Assembly (NCBI GenBank): GCA_002189105.1
Contig: NIOB01000002.1
Location: forward strand, 310,001-374,000
Source: Saccharibacillus soli
GTDB taxonomy: Bacteria; Bacillota; Bacilli; Paenibacillales; Paenibacillaceae
Length of the DNA: 64,000 nt
Direction of reading: 5' to 3'
Shown here: piece after piece, positions 52,866 through 61,752 of the stretch
How the letters are laid out: every line of letters begins with the position of its first letter
How positions within the stretch are numbered: the stretch's first letter is position 1
Notes under the pieces: generated by a model
What the model saw: the letters and a program-made list of their open reading frames with translations, nothing else
The model's database searches: none
Told to the model about the DNA's origin: nothing
Translations under genes and position numbers: made by a program

Positions 52866-52987
52866 TGACGTCTCTCCTCTCGGTCTGGGCCTGTAAATGT
52901 GCATCCAGCGTAGCAGGTCAATCCCCACTCTGCAATCGAGTACGTGAACCAAATCAAATCGCGGACCCCACAAAGAAGGAATGAACC

Positions 52988-55900
52988 ATGATAAAAAAAT
53001 GGCTGGTATTGGCTGTTGGCCTGTTGTTGATTCTGGGCGTCCCAGTCATAGGAATTACGAATATTCTGATCGACCAGCGCGATCTGCCCAAAGCGGAAGA
53101 CGGGCGAATTGATCTGAGCGGTTGGAATGATGAAGATCGGGGCGCCGCACCGTTGGAAGGCACATGGGAATTTTACCCCAACGTACTGCTTACACCGGAC
53201 GACTTTGCTCACAATCAGGGCGTTCTGCCCGCAAGGAAGCTGCTCACTGTTCCGGGTGCTTGGAATTCTGCCATGTCCAATAGCTCTCTGGGTGCTGGTA
53301 CCTATCGGCTTATCATCGATTTCGGCCGGAAGGTGGACGAGGACTATGCTCTCAAGATTGATAATATCCGTATGTCCAGCCAGGCTTACCTAAACGGAGA
53401 TAAGGTGGGGTCGAGCGGTTATCCCTCGCTGGATCATACTCTCGACGAACAGAAGAATCTTCCATACATCGGCTTCTCCCACCTGTCCGGTTCCCAGGTA
53501 GAACTGGTCATTCAAGTGACAAACTACAGCTATGTGTCTGGCGGAATCGTGGGTTCTGTCACTCTGGGGCCGGAATCGATCATTCTGCGCGACAAACAGG
53601 TAGATTGGGCAGGGGACTTCTCGGCCTTTTTCGGATTTTTCCTGCCTGGGCTGCTGTTTCTTCTGCTTCATATGCTGCACAAAAGAGAACGTCCGGCGCT
53701 GTATCTCGGCTTGTTCTGTATGTTGGGGGCACTTTACATGTTAACCCACGGAGAGAAGTTGATCGGATTTTTTCTGCCTACGATGCCTTATTGGGTTGTG
53801 CTCAAACTTCAGGCCATATCCGCCAGTCTGATCTATCTCATGCTGATCTCGTACATGAATGAACTGATGCCCGGCTCGATCCATCGCTATCTCATGCGTG
53901 CCTACACGCTGCTGACGGTGAGCGGAGCCATAACTGCGCTGATTCTGCCGCCGGAAGTCTTTTCCATTCTGGAGCCGGTGATTCTCAGTGCCGGATTTCT
54001 GAGTCTGGTGTATGCGGCGTTCATCACGATCCGCTGGATTCAAAAGCAGCCGGACGACCTGGATCTGGTGACGATCGGGCTGATGAGCATCATGATGTGT
54101 ATGCTGCTGAGTCTGGTTGACCTCATCTTTGCGCTGGATGTCAATTGGCTGGTCATTGATGAGCTGGTGCTGTTTGTGCTGGCGCAGACCATTCTGATTA
54201 TCCGCCGTTTTGTACGTGCTTTCGCAGACGTGGAGCGATTGTCCAATCGACTGCTGACGCTGGATGGGCTGAAGGACGAGTTTATGGCGAATACTTCTCA
54301 TGAACTGCGCACACCGCTGCATGGCATTATCAATATTGCCCGTTCCATGCTGGAGGGAGCCGCCGGACCCGTTTCGCCCAAGCAAAAGGAGAATCTGGCA
54401 ATGATGATGACGACCGGACAGCGGTTGTCTCTCCTGGTAGATGACATTTTGGATTTTTCCAAACTCAAGGAAGGAAGGCTGCGGTTGTCCGTACGCCCGC
54501 TGGCTCTCTATACGGTGGTACAATCGGTCGTGGAGGTCATCGCCTATACGCTGGCAGAGAAGCCGATTCGGATGATTTTGGACTGTCCGGAAGATCTGCC
54601 GAATGTGAAGATGGACGAAGATCGCCTGCGGCAGATTCTCTATAATCTGCTCGGCAATTCCGTCAAATACACGGAGCGTGGAGAGATTCGAGTTCGCGCC
54701 TCCGCCTCTGATGGATGGGTAACGGTGGAAGTGTCAGATACCGGAATCGGCATTGAGCGCGAGCGCTGGCCGGACATTTTCCGCCGCTTTGAACGTATTG
54801 AGGCGCGGGAGGGCATGACGGGAAATGGCCTGGGACTGAGCATCACCCGGGAACTGGTGGAATTGGGCGGCGGACGAATCTGGTTGGATTCGGAGCCGGG
54901 AGTGGGTACCTCCTTTTTCTTCACGCTGCCCATTTCTTCCGAACAACCGGGACCGAGTGAATCCCGTTTGCTTCGTCTTGTTGAAGATGCTGGCCTGCTG
55001 GAGCCTGAATCCACGCCGCCAAGCAGCCCGCTCCATCCAGGTGAAGAGTGGAACCCTCCCAACGGCGAAGCCGGAAGGGTATTGATCGTGGATGATGATC
55101 CCGTGAACCGCCGCGTTCTGCTCAATCTGCTGACGACAGCCGGATATGAGGCCACAGCAGTGGAAGGCGGCGCGGAAGCGCTGCGGATGCTGGATGAGCA
55201 GCCCGGTATCGAACTGGTAGTGACCGATTGGATGATGCCGGGAATGTCGGGCCTGGAGCTATGCCGGCGAATCCGTGAGCGTCGTTCGCTGGCTGATCTG
55301 CCTGTTCTGCTCCTGACCGCACGCAGCCTGCCGGAAGACATTCAGGCCGGGTTCGACGCCGGAGCCAGCGACTTCCTCGGCAAGCCGGTGGATGCGGGCG
55401 AACTGCGGGCACGGGTACGTACGTTGATCGGGATGCGCCGTGCTGCCGAGGAAGCCGTGAGCGCTGAAATGGCCTTTTTGCAGGCGCAGATCAAGCCGCA
55501 CTTTCTGTATAATGCGTTAAATGTCATTATTGCCACCTGCCCGGTCGATCCGGATCAGGCGACCGAGCTGTTGATCGAATTGAGCCATTATTTACGCGGC
55601 AGCTTCGACTTCCAGAATCGGGATCGTCTGGTGCCGCTGGGCAAGGAGCTGGAGCTGGTAGGCTCCTATATTGCGCTGGAACAGGCGCGTTTCGGTGAAC
55701 GACTGACTTTTGAATACGAAGCCGACGATCTGGTGGGCATCTTTGTTCCTCCGCTGTGCATCCAGCCGCTGGTGGAAAATGCAGTGCGGCATGGCGTGAT
55801 GCAGCGCTCCAGCGGAGGAATCGTACGCCTGTCCGTTCGGGATCATGGTTCATCCGTCTCGGTTCGGGTTTGGGACAATGGAGTAGGCCTACAGCCGGAA

Positions 55901-56062
55901 CGATTCCATGAGATTATGAATGGGCGGGAAGGTGGTGTAGGACTGCGCAATATTCATCGGCGGCTGTCCGCGCTGCATGGGGCGACGCTGAGACTGGAGG
56001 AGACGGCTGAGGGAGCTGGCACCACAATTGGGTTCGATCTGCCCAAGGCTTTGTCGATCTAA
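52988..56062 (+). CDS. 7TMR-DISM hybrid sensor with two kinase modules and an internal receiver
   Basis: 1024 residues. N-terminal helix, a jelly-roll DISM extracellular domain (about 60-190), seven membrane helices (about 200-410), a HisKA module with His438 (NTSHELRTPLHG) and HATPase (NLLGNSVKYTERG, GNGLGLSITRELVE), a receiver domain from about 698 (VLIVDDDPVNRR) with phospho-Asp747 in VVTDWMMPGMSG, then a LytS-type kinase module with His838 (IKPHFLYNALNV) and a second HATPase (PLVENAVRHGV, GVGLRNIHRRLSAL). Two different kinase classes in one chain imply internal phosphorelay or two outputs. The start follows AAGGAATGAACC. The receiver-only and receiver-BTAD genes follow. Confidence 0.92.
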   Translation: MIKKWLVLAVGLLLILGVPVIGITNILIDQRDLPKAEDGRIDLSGWNDEDRGAAPLEGTWEFYPNVLLTPDDFAHNQGVLPARKLLTVPGAWNSAMSNSSLGAGTYRLIIDFGRKVDEDYALKIDNIRMSSQAYLNGDKVGSSGYPSLDHTLDEQKNLPYIGFSHLSGSQVELVIQVTNYSYVSGGIVGSVTLGPESIILRDKQVDWAGDFSAFFGFFLPGLLFLLLHMLHKRERPALYLGLFCMLGALYMLTHGEKLIGFFLPTMPYWVVLKLQAISASLIYLMLISYMNELMPGSIHRYLMRAYTLLTVSGAITALILPPEVFSILEPVILSAGFLSLVYAAFITIRWIQKQPDDLDLVTIGLMSIMMCMLLSLVDLIFALDVNWLVIDELVLFVLAQTILIIRRFVRAFADVERLSNRLLTLDGLKDEFMANTSHELRTPLHGIINIARSMLEGAAGPVSPKQKENLAMMMTTGQRLSLLVDDILDFSKLKEGRLRLSVRPLALYTVVQSVVEVIAYTLAEKPIRMILDCPEDLPNVKMDEDRLRQILYNLLGNSVKYTERGEIRVRASASDGWVTVEVSDTGIGIERERWPDIFRRFERIEAREGMTGNGLGLSITRELVELGGGRIWLDSEPGVGTSFFFTLPISSEQPGPSESRLLRLVEDAGLLEPESTPPSSPLHPGEEWNPPNGEAGRVLIVDDDPVNRRVLLNLLTTAGYEATAVEGGAEALRMLDEQPGIELVVTDWMMPGMSGLELCRRIRERRSLADLPVLLLTARSLPEDIQAGFDAGASDFLGKPVDAGELRARVRTLIGMRRAAEEAVSAEMAFLQAQIKPHFLYNALNVIIATCPVDPDQATELLIELSHYLRGSFDFQNRDRLVPLGKELELVGSYIALEQARFGERLTFEYEADDLVGIFVPPLCIQPLVENAVRHGVMQRSSGGIVRLSVRDHGSSVSVRVWDNGVGLQPERFHEIMNGREGGVGLRNIHRRLSALHGATLRLEETAEGAGTTIGFDLPKALSI

Positions 56063-56178
56063 TGGCGAATTTCGCCAGAGAAAACACTTGATTGTCGTTT
56101 TCTTGTTCAGAAAATGTTCAGCTTCATCCGTTATGCTGGAAGAATCGGATGAAACCGTCCGTATTTCCCGGGAAAGGG

Positions 56179-56562
56179 ATGAAGAAATTGCGGATCTACG
56201 TTTTGGACGGCGACGAAGACGCCTGTGCGATAACGGCTCGGATGTTGACGGATTACACGGACTTCGAGCTGGTTGGTCGTTCCTCCGATCCCTCCCTCGG
56301 TCTACAAGAGATTATGCGCCTTGGCCCGGATGCGCTGTTCGTTGAGACGAAGTTTGGCAGTGTCTCGGGTCTGGCTTTTTGTGAAAAACTACGGATTGAT
56401 CTGCCTGGTCTGCGCGTTGTATATGTGACGGCGACCCGTGAATATGCGATAGAAGCCTTTGAACAACAGGCGTTCGATTATTTAATAAAACCTTTATCGT
56501 CGGAAAGGCTGGCACGAACGATCGGCCGCCTTCGACATTTTCGCGGGAATGTGCGATTCTGA
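56179..56562 (+). CDS. stand-alone receiver domain with phospho-Asp replaced by Glu
   Basis: 127 residues from ATG 56179; ATG 56149 is an alternative and ribosome sites are poor for both. The whole protein is one receiver fold, without output domain. It aligns well with the receiver of the gene that follows: FVTAYSEYAVEAFELQAIDY versus YVTATREYAIEAFEQQAFDY, and both keep KP (Lys104 here). At the phosphorylation site, where the neighbour has DAVFLDIGMPEMNG, it has DALFVETKFGSVSG, so the acceptor Asp is Glu56 and the Met-Pro is lost. It cannot be phosphorylated in the usual way and may be locked in an active-like state or act as a partner of the BTAD regulator. Confidence 0.8.
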   Translation: MKKLRIYVLDGDEDACAITARMLTDYTDFELVGRSSDPSLGLQEIMRLGPDALFVETKFGSVSGLAFCEKLRIDLPGLRVVYVTATREYAIEAFEQQAFDYLIKPLSSERLARTIGRLRHFRGNVRF

Positions 56563-56626
56563 TTGCTGGTTGAGAGGATGACCGCCTAAGCTTGCTGAAC
56601 ATGACAGGGGATTGGAGGGATACCGG

Positions 56627-57898
56627 ATGCGAGCCATGCTGATCGACGATGAGAAACCGGCTTTGATGCACCTGGAGCGTCTGCTTCGGGCAGATGGAAG
56701 AATCGAGCCTGCGGCGCTGTGTATGTCGGCGCGGGAGGGACTGGAGCGATTGGCTCAGGAGCCTTTTGATGCGGTCTTTCTGGATATTGGGATGCCGGAA
56801 ATGAACGGGCTTGAAGCGGCGGAATATATTCAACAGGCCTATCCGGGCATTGCGATTCTGTTCGTCACGGCTTATTCGGAATATGCGGTGGAGGCCTTTG
56901 AACTTCAGGCGATTGATTACCTGCTCAAGCCGATCGGTGCCCCGCGTCTGCGCAGAACCATTGATCGTTTGGTTCCGCCCGGACCGGAAACATCGGATGC
57001 AGCAGACAAGGGCGAAGCGGCTTCTTCAGGTTCTGCTGCGGGAACCGTCAGCGGTTTGTCCGATTCCATTGAGCGTACTGGAGGCTCTCCAGCTTCCTCA
57101 CAATCTGCTCCGTCCAAGCCTTCGTCAAATTTGGAGATTCTGATGTTTCGCCGTCTGGAACTGGCGGATGCACAGACGGGTGAACCCCGCCCGCTCAAAT
57201 GGCGAACGGCCAAAGTGCAGGAGCTGCTGGCGTATCTGCTGCATCCTGGCGAACAATGGGTGCGGCGCGATGACCTGATCGAGTGCATCTGGCCGGATGT
57301 GCCCATGGAAAAGGCGTCCACCCATCTGCATACGTCGGTCTATCAGCTGCGCAAGATGCTGAAGGAGTGGGCGCCGCAGATGAAGCTGGAGTATCGCCAG
57401 GAGAGCTACCGCCTGCTGCGCGGCGGTGCAGCGGTGGACGTGGAGCGGTTCGAGCGGGAAGGTTCGTCGCTGCTTACCCTTACGGATGCTCCGAATCGTA
57501 TGCCTCACCTAAAACGGCTGTTGTCGCTCTGGCGAGGCGGTTATCTGGAGCATCATGACTATGAATGGGCAGGCGCAAGGGCCAGTGAGTTGAAGCGTCT
57601 GCGCGTTCAGCTTGCGCTTACGCTGGCCGACTGGGAGCGCCAGGCAGGACAGTACGAAGAAGCGGTTCGCCTGTTGTCTTCGCTGCGGGAGGAAGATCCA
57701 TTTGCCGAAGGGGTTGGCCGTCTCTTGATGCGTACCTATGCGGATGCTGGCGATCAGCGTGGGCTGCGCGAGAGCTATCAACTGCTGCGCGAGCGGCTTT
57801 CGGAAGATCTGGGTGTAGAGCCGGAACAGCAAACCCAGCAGTTATATGAACGTCTGCAACATGAACAGAACGCTGGCTCAGGCCGCAAGCGATCTTGA
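56627..57898 (+). CDS. response regulator with SARP-like winged helix and BTAD domain
   Basis: 423 residues from ATG 56627 (GGAGGG 7 bases upstream). Receiver (about 1-115) with IDDEKPALMHLE, phospho-Asp in AVFLDIGMPEMNG, Lys in YLLKPIG. A Ser/Ala-rich linker (about 120-170), an OmpR-type winged helix (about 180-260, ELLAYLLHPGEQWVRRDDLI, TSVYQLRKMLKE) and a helical BTAD (about 265-415, AVDVERFE, LADWERQAGQYEEAVRLLSS). This is the receiver-SARP layout known in Paenibacillus and Bacillus regulators. Probably the output of the dual-kinase sensor. Confidence 0.9.
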   Translation: MRAMLIDDEKPALMHLERLLRADGRIEPAALCMSAREGLERLAQEPFDAVFLDIGMPEMNGLEAAEYIQQAYPGIAILFVTAYSEYAVEAFELQAIDYLLKPIGAPRLRRTIDRLVPPGPETSDAADKGEAASSGSAAGTVSGLSDSIERTGGSPASSQSAPSKPSSNLEILMFRRLELADAQTGEPRPLKWRTAKVQELLAYLLHPGEQWVRRDDLIECIWPDVPMEKASTHLHTSVYQLRKMLKEWAPQMKLEYRQESYRLLRGGAAVDVERFEREGSSLLTLTDAPNRMPHLKRLLSLWRGGYLEHHDYEWAGARASELKRLRVQLALTLADWERQAGQYEEAVRLLSSLREEDPFAEGVGRLLMRTYADAGDQRGLRESYQLLRERLSEDLGVEPEQQTQQLYERLQHEQNAGSGRKRS

Positions 57899-57930
57899 GC
57901 CGGCATCAGTCTGTCTGCGCGTGACAAAAA

Positions 57931-57964
57931 GCCCGCGTCTCTCTCTGGAGGGACGCGGGCTTTG
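57931..57964. terminator. bidirectional terminator between the BTAD regulator and frnE
   Basis: GCCCGCGTC / GACGCGGGC, 9-bp perfect stem, with TTTG on plus and TTTTTG on minus. Confidence 0.85.
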
Positions 57965-57989
57965 CTGTTTGTTTTGGAAATGAGTCGTC

Positions 57990-58712
57990 TTAGTTGTTCT
58001 TCTGCTGTGGAACGGCACACGAACCATCCACACAGCCGTCGGCAGCTTCCGAGTCGCCGCCCAATACCGTCAGCGGCGAACGTTCGCCCCAGGCTTTGGA
58101 CAGCGCCTGATCGAATACCGAATCCGGTTGAGCACCGGATACGGCGAATTTGCCATCCAGTACGAAGAACGGTACGCCGCGAACGCCCAGGTTCATGGCT
58201 TCGTTTTCGTCAGCGCGGACGTTCTCGGCATAGGCGTCGGAATTCAGCACATTCCGCACTTCTTCCGCATCCAGTCCGGCCTCTACCGCCAGCTTCGTCA
58301 GTTCTTCGTGATCGCCGAGGGAAGCGCCCTCCGTGAAGTAGGCTTTCATCAGACGTTCCGTTACGGCTTGAGGAACCCCTTTTTCAGCTGCAAAATGAGC
58401 CAGACGGTGAGCGTCGAAGGTGTTGGTGTAGCGCATCCGGTCAAAGTCATAATGCAGGCCCACACCGCGAGCGGCTTCACCGACATTGCGGTTGGCATCG
58501 ATTGCCTGCTCCCGGCTCATTCCGTATTTGCCAGCCAGCAGATCATGAATGTCGCCCTTGGCTTGCAGCGGCGCGTTTGGATCAAGCTCGAAGCTCTTAT
58601 ACACCACTTCAACCTGGTCTTTATTGGGGAAGCGTTCCAGAGCGTGTTCGAGGCGGCGTTTGCCAATATAACAGAACGGGCAGACATAGTCTGACCAGAC
58701 TTCAATTTTCAT
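57990..58712 (-). CDS. DsbA-family FrnE-like oxidoreductase
   Basis: 240 residues, cytoplasmic. The thioredoxin-fold motif is C11-P-F-C14 (WSDYVCPFCYIGKRRL) and the cis-Pro loop is GVRGVPFFVLDGKFAVSGAQ. The C terminus carries two extra Cys (DGCVDGSC) that may serve as a resolving or metal site. FrnE proteins act in disulfide and oxidative stress. AAAGGAG lies 9 bases before the ATG. Its promoter has a striking inverted repeat (58770-58813), so expression is probably induced by thiol or quinone stress. Confidence 0.9.
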   Translation of the reverse strand: MKIEVWSDYVCPFCYIGKRRLEHALERFPNKDQVEVVYKSFELDPNAPLQAKGDIHDLLAGKYGMSREQAIDANRNVGEAARGVGLHYDFDRMRYTNTFDAHRLAHFAAEKGVPQAVTERLMKAYFTEGASLGDHEELTKLAVEAGLDAEEVRNVLNSDAYAENVRADENEAMNLGVRGVPFFVLDGKFAVSGAQPDSVFDQALSKAWGERSPLTVLGGDSEAADGCVDGSCAVPQQKNN

Positions 58713-58769
58713 CGGAAAAGACTCCTTTGGTTGCCGATCAGCCAGGGAGCTGCTGAACCAGCAGGTGAG

Positions 58770-58816
58770 ATTTACTTACTAAACATTATTATAGTTACAA
58801 TTAGTAAGCAAATCAA
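58770..58816 (-). promoter_or_regulatory. frnE promoter framed by a 13-bp inverted repeat
   Basis: Minus strand: TTGATT (58811-58816), 17-bp spacer, TATAAT (58788-58793). The arms ATTTACTTACTAA (58770-58782) and TTAGTAAGCAAAT (58801-58813) match in 12 of 13 positions and are spaced by 18 bp around the -10. It reads as a repressor operator; TTACTAA/TTAGTAA half-sites recall HxlR-type redox regulators. The regulator gene is not identified. Confidence 0.65.
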
Positions 58817-58868
58817 GCCTTTTTATAAAGAAGCGTTCTCGGAAAGTCCATTCACGTTGATATACAGC

Positions 58869-58906
58869 AAAAATCCCGTCTCGCGTACCGGCGCGGACGG
58901 GATTTT
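58869..58906 (-). terminator. terminator of the acetate transporter gene (minus strand)
   Basis: AAAATCCCGTC / GACGGGATTTT, 11-bp stem with a 15-base loop and TTTTT on the minus strand. Confidence 0.85.
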
Positions 58907-58979
58907 AGATTAAAGAGCAGGGCATGGTTGTCGTTCTATCAGCTTCCGATTCACGCCAAGCGAGAGGCAAGAATATAGC

Positions 58980-59600
58980 CTAAGCGCGAGGCTTGAAGAT
59001 CCCGAACGCCCGACCAATCGGCAGGAATTCACGACCGAAGTGAGTATTCAGCACGTTCGCGCCGCAGCCATAGAGCGACAGCAGTCCGATGCCCATCTCT
59101 GCGTAAGCAGCCAGTTCGTGGAAGAATTCCGGTGCGCCGAAGGCGTCGAAGGACAAGCCCAGGAACAGCACATCAATCAGACAGAAGATGAAGAAGAGCA
59201 CTTTATTGGTCTCCATCGCACCAATGGTCATAAACAAAGTGAAGACAAGGTATCCGGCAAACGCAAAACCGAGCTGCTTGCCATCAACGGCTGCCGCCAA
59301 TTCAGGGCCCAATGTGCCAAGCTTAATCATCCAGTTGGTCGCCATGGCGAACCAGAAGAACGCGTAAGCGCCAAATGCAGTCATGCCAAAAGTGTTATTG
59401 TGCTTCGCATCCTGGATACTGGCAAAGAGCTGCGCGAAGGCGCCCAGGAAAATAGCCCAGGAAGCGGCGTAGCCAAGGCCTTCGGTCAGCCCCAGCTTCT
59501 GCGACGAAGCAACGAGCGTGACGATAGCCAGACCGAACAAGCCGATGGCGCTGGGATCAGCGGTTACGACTTTGACGGGGGTAGGGGACGGATGGTTCAT
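58980..59600 (-). CDS. acetate/succinate uptake transporter (GPR1/FUN34/YaaH, SatP-like)
   Basis: 206 residues with six predicted membrane helices. The family motif near the first helix is ADPSAIGLFGLAIVTL (NPAPLGL-type), followed by AIFLGAFAQLFASIQDAKHN and NTFGMTAFGAYAFFWFAMA. It takes up acetate or succinate with protons. I chose ATG 59600, which has GGAGG 13 bases upstream; the longer frame to 59786 is not protein-like. Confidence 0.9.
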   Translation of the reverse strand: MNHPSPTPVKVVTADPSAIGLFGLAIVTLVASSQKLGLTEGLGYAASWAIFLGAFAQLFASIQDAKHNNTFGMTAFGAYAFFWFAMATNWMIKLGTLGPELAAAVDGKQLGFAFAGYLVFTLFMTIGAMETNKVLFFIFCLIDVLFLGLSFDAFGAPEFFHELAAYAEMGIGLLSLYGCGANVLNTHFGREFLPIGRAFGIFKPRA

Positions 59601-59925
59601 GGTTCTTGTTATTCCTCCAAGCTGTATAAGTGAAATGAAAAAAGACGGGAAGAAGCGGCATCCAACCTCAAACAAGCGATCTGCCGTGTCTCCTCGCCCG
59701 GTGTGGCGGACATCCGCCGGCCGGATATTCCTGTGTTGTTCCGGTTTCCCGGAACTCGCCTGCCATATTGTACCCGAAAAAGACAATGAAATGAATACGA
59801 AAATACACGTTTTTCAAAGAAAAATTCATGAAAGTATCGACATATCTGTCAAAATGGGGAAAATCCGCGACAAAAACCCCCAGAACCGTGATTTTGGCGG
59901 TCTGAGGGTTAAGGTTCGGTGGTTC
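59601..59925. other. gap between the transporter and MetE-like genes
   Basis: 325 bp. It holds the methyltransferase terminator (59871-59910) and, presumably, the promoter of the acetate transporter; I see G+C-rich hairpins near 59690-59760 but no clear -35/-10 pair and no gene. Confidence 0.45.
59871..59910 (-). terminator. terminator of the MetE-like gene (minus strand)
   Basis: AACCCTCAGACCG pairs with CGGTTCTGGGGGTT with small mismatches; TTTTTG follows on the minus strand. Confidence 0.75.
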
Positions 59926-61047
59926 TTATTTCCAAACGTCTTGGGCAATCTCCACTACATGACGCAGTTTGTCCCACTGCTGCTGTTCAGCCAGCAGGTT
60001 GCCTTCTTCGGTCGAAGCGAAGCCGCACTGCGGGCTAAGGCACAGCTGATCGAGATTGACGTAACGAGCCGCTTCTTCAATACGGCGCTTGATGTCGTCC
60101 TTGCTCTCCAGTTCGCCAAACTTCGAGGTCACCAGACCCAATACGATCTGGAGATTGCGGCGGTTCACATAACGCAGAGGCTCAAATGAACCCGAGCGTT
60201 CATCGTCGAACTCCAGAAACAGACCATCCAGGTTCAACCCCTGGAAGATCGCTTCCGATGCGGCATCGTAACCACCGGAAGCCGTCCAGGTCGATTGGAA
60301 GTTACCCCGGCAGATGTGCATGGTAATCACCATGTCTTCCGGCTTGTCCTTGATCGCTTCGTTGATCGAACGGACGGAATATTCCTGAAGCTGCTCCATC
60401 GTATACCCCTTGGCGCGGAACACTTCCGGCATATTTCCAGTGAAGAAAATGGCCCACGAGGTATCGTCCAGCTGGAGATAACGGCAGCCGGCATCATAGA
60501 AGGCCTGGATTGCTTTACGATAGGCGAGGCTGAGATCATGCAGCAGCGCTTCGTGATCTTCGTAGAGCGGAAATTCGTTTTTGCCCCGGAATTGCAGCAT
60601 GTTCGGGCTTGGAATGGTCATCTTTGCCACGGAACCGCCAGCTACCGAATGAAGATACCGGTAATGATCGAGCATGGGATGATCGGTGAAGTCGATCTTG
60701 CCGGTGATCTTGACCGCGTGAGCTTTGGTCGTGACACCGTGGAACTGGATGCCCGAGTCCGGCGAGAAACCTTCCACCCCGTCCAGATTCTCCAGGAAGT
60801 CGAAATGCCACCAGGCGCGGCGGAACTCGCCGTCCGTCACCACCTGCATGCCGGTCTCCTGCTGAAGCTTCACTGTCCGCTTGATCTCTTCGTCTTCTAC
60901 TGCTCTAAGCTGCGCAGCATCAATCTGTCCGGCTGCCAGCTGTAGACGAGCCTGCTTGATGGACTCGGGTCTCAGCAGGCTGCCGACCTGATCGGCGCGA
61001 AAAGGCGCGAGCGTGCGCCACAGTCCCGTACTTGAAGCTTGTGTCAT
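59926..61047 (-). CDS. cobalamin-independent methionine synthase-like methyltransferase (YxjG/YxjH-like)
   Basis: 373 residues from ATG 61047 (GGGAG 8 bases upstream). It corresponds to the C-terminal catalytic half of MetE: FRADQVGSLLRPESIKQARL, QVVTDGEFRRAWWHFDFLEN, YLQLDDTSWAIFF, the zinc-ligand region MHICRGNFQSTW (His and Cys), LFLEFDDERSG, and LSPQCGFASTEEGN (second Cys). In Bacillus these short proteins transfer methyl groups to homocysteine in methionine salvage. No S-box or T-box leader is visible; a plain promoter lies at 61155-61183. Confidence 0.9.
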   Translation of the reverse strand: MTQASSTGLWRTLAPFRADQVGSLLRPESIKQARLQLAAGQIDAAQLRAVEDEEIKRTVKLQQETGMQVVTDGEFRRAWWHFDFLENLDGVEGFSPDSGIQFHGVTTKAHAVKITGKIDFTDHPMLDHYRYLHSVAGGSVAKMTIPSPNMLQFRGKNEFPLYEDHEALLHDLSLAYRKAIQAFYDAGCRYLQLDDTSWAIFFTGNMPEVFRAKGYTMEQLQEYSVRSINEAIKDKPEDMVITMHICRGNFQSTWTASGGYDAASEAIFQGLNLDGLFLEFDDERSGSFEPLRYVNRRNLQIVLGLVTSKFGELESKDDIKRRIEEAARYVNLDQLCLSPQCGFASTEEGNLLAEQQQWDKLRHVVEIAQDVWK

Positions 61048-61154
61048 ATTCCATTCTCCCATCCAGTTTGAATTTCGACCCAAACGGCGGCCGTCCCGCT
61101 TCGCACGCCAGCACGCTGTCGCGCGGTGTATCGATAAAGCCAAGGTTATCTTGA

Positions 61155-61183
61155 ATCCTAACAGAGCTTGTCGGGATTGTAAA
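61155..61183 (-). promoter_or_regulatory. promoter of the MetE-like gene
   Basis: Minus strand: TTTACA (61178-61183), 17-bp spacer, TAGGAT (61155-61160), about 105 bases before the start. Confidence 0.6.
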
Positions 61184-61752
61184 TCTTGTTTTGACAATTG
61201 AGTGAGGGGAAAGCTGCCGGCTTGTACAGGGAAGCTTTCGGTGAGAGGGGAAGTGTTTAATTAACCGCATTACGCCTTTCCGACTGTTCAGTGATTGCTT
61301 CCGACTCGCCGATCGCCCCGCAGTATGTCCCTTTTCCATAACCCACGAACGATTTACCGTTTGAAGACAGCTGGATTTTGGGTTTTACGAAGACGATTGG
61401 TGCATCATATTCGGAGGACAGTGGGATTAAAAAGATCGAACGAACAGGAACAAAGTCAATCACACGCTAATGTCTCTCTTCATTGCATAGAGCTTTCGGG
61501 ATTAAATATATATTTAATTTAAAATTGGAATAAAAGAGTCTTAATAGATGCTGGTGGGCCAAGGAGAAGAAGGAAGAAGGAAGAAGGATGCGCAAAAACA
61601 CCCGGATCTGCCATCGGCAAACCCGGGTGCTTACATGGAGATCACGGCGTACGTATGATGTGAGTGCGACAGGACAGCAAGCTGCAAGACGGCAGGCTGC
61701 GAGGCAGTAATTTTAACCTGCACGGAATGAAGCCCTGAAAAATCGCTGCTTC
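61184..61752. other. gap with a low-G+C segment and a doubtful 68-codon frame
   Basis: 569 bp. The only frame of note is 61257-61463 (minus, 68 codons, IPLSSEYDAPIVFVKPKIQL ... GTYCGAIGESEAITEQSERR); it lacks a clear ribosome site and I do not call it a gene. It could be a remnant or a repeated intergenic element. A run rich in AAG/GAAG (61563-61590) and the aldo/keto reductase terminator follow. Confidence 0.4.
61594..61629 (-). terminator. terminator of the aldo/keto reductase gene (minus strand)
   Basis: CACCCGG / CCGGGTG with inner GCC / GGC pairing; TTTTTG on the minus strand. Confidence 0.78.

Noticed and set aside
58731-58913. 60-codon plus-strand frame
   Set aside because: It covers the frnE promoter and the transporter terminator and shows no protein features.
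61048-61260. S-box or T-box riboswitch before the MetE-like gene
   Set aside because: I looked for the conserved cores and an antiterminator/terminator pair and saw none; only a plain promoter and leader are visible.
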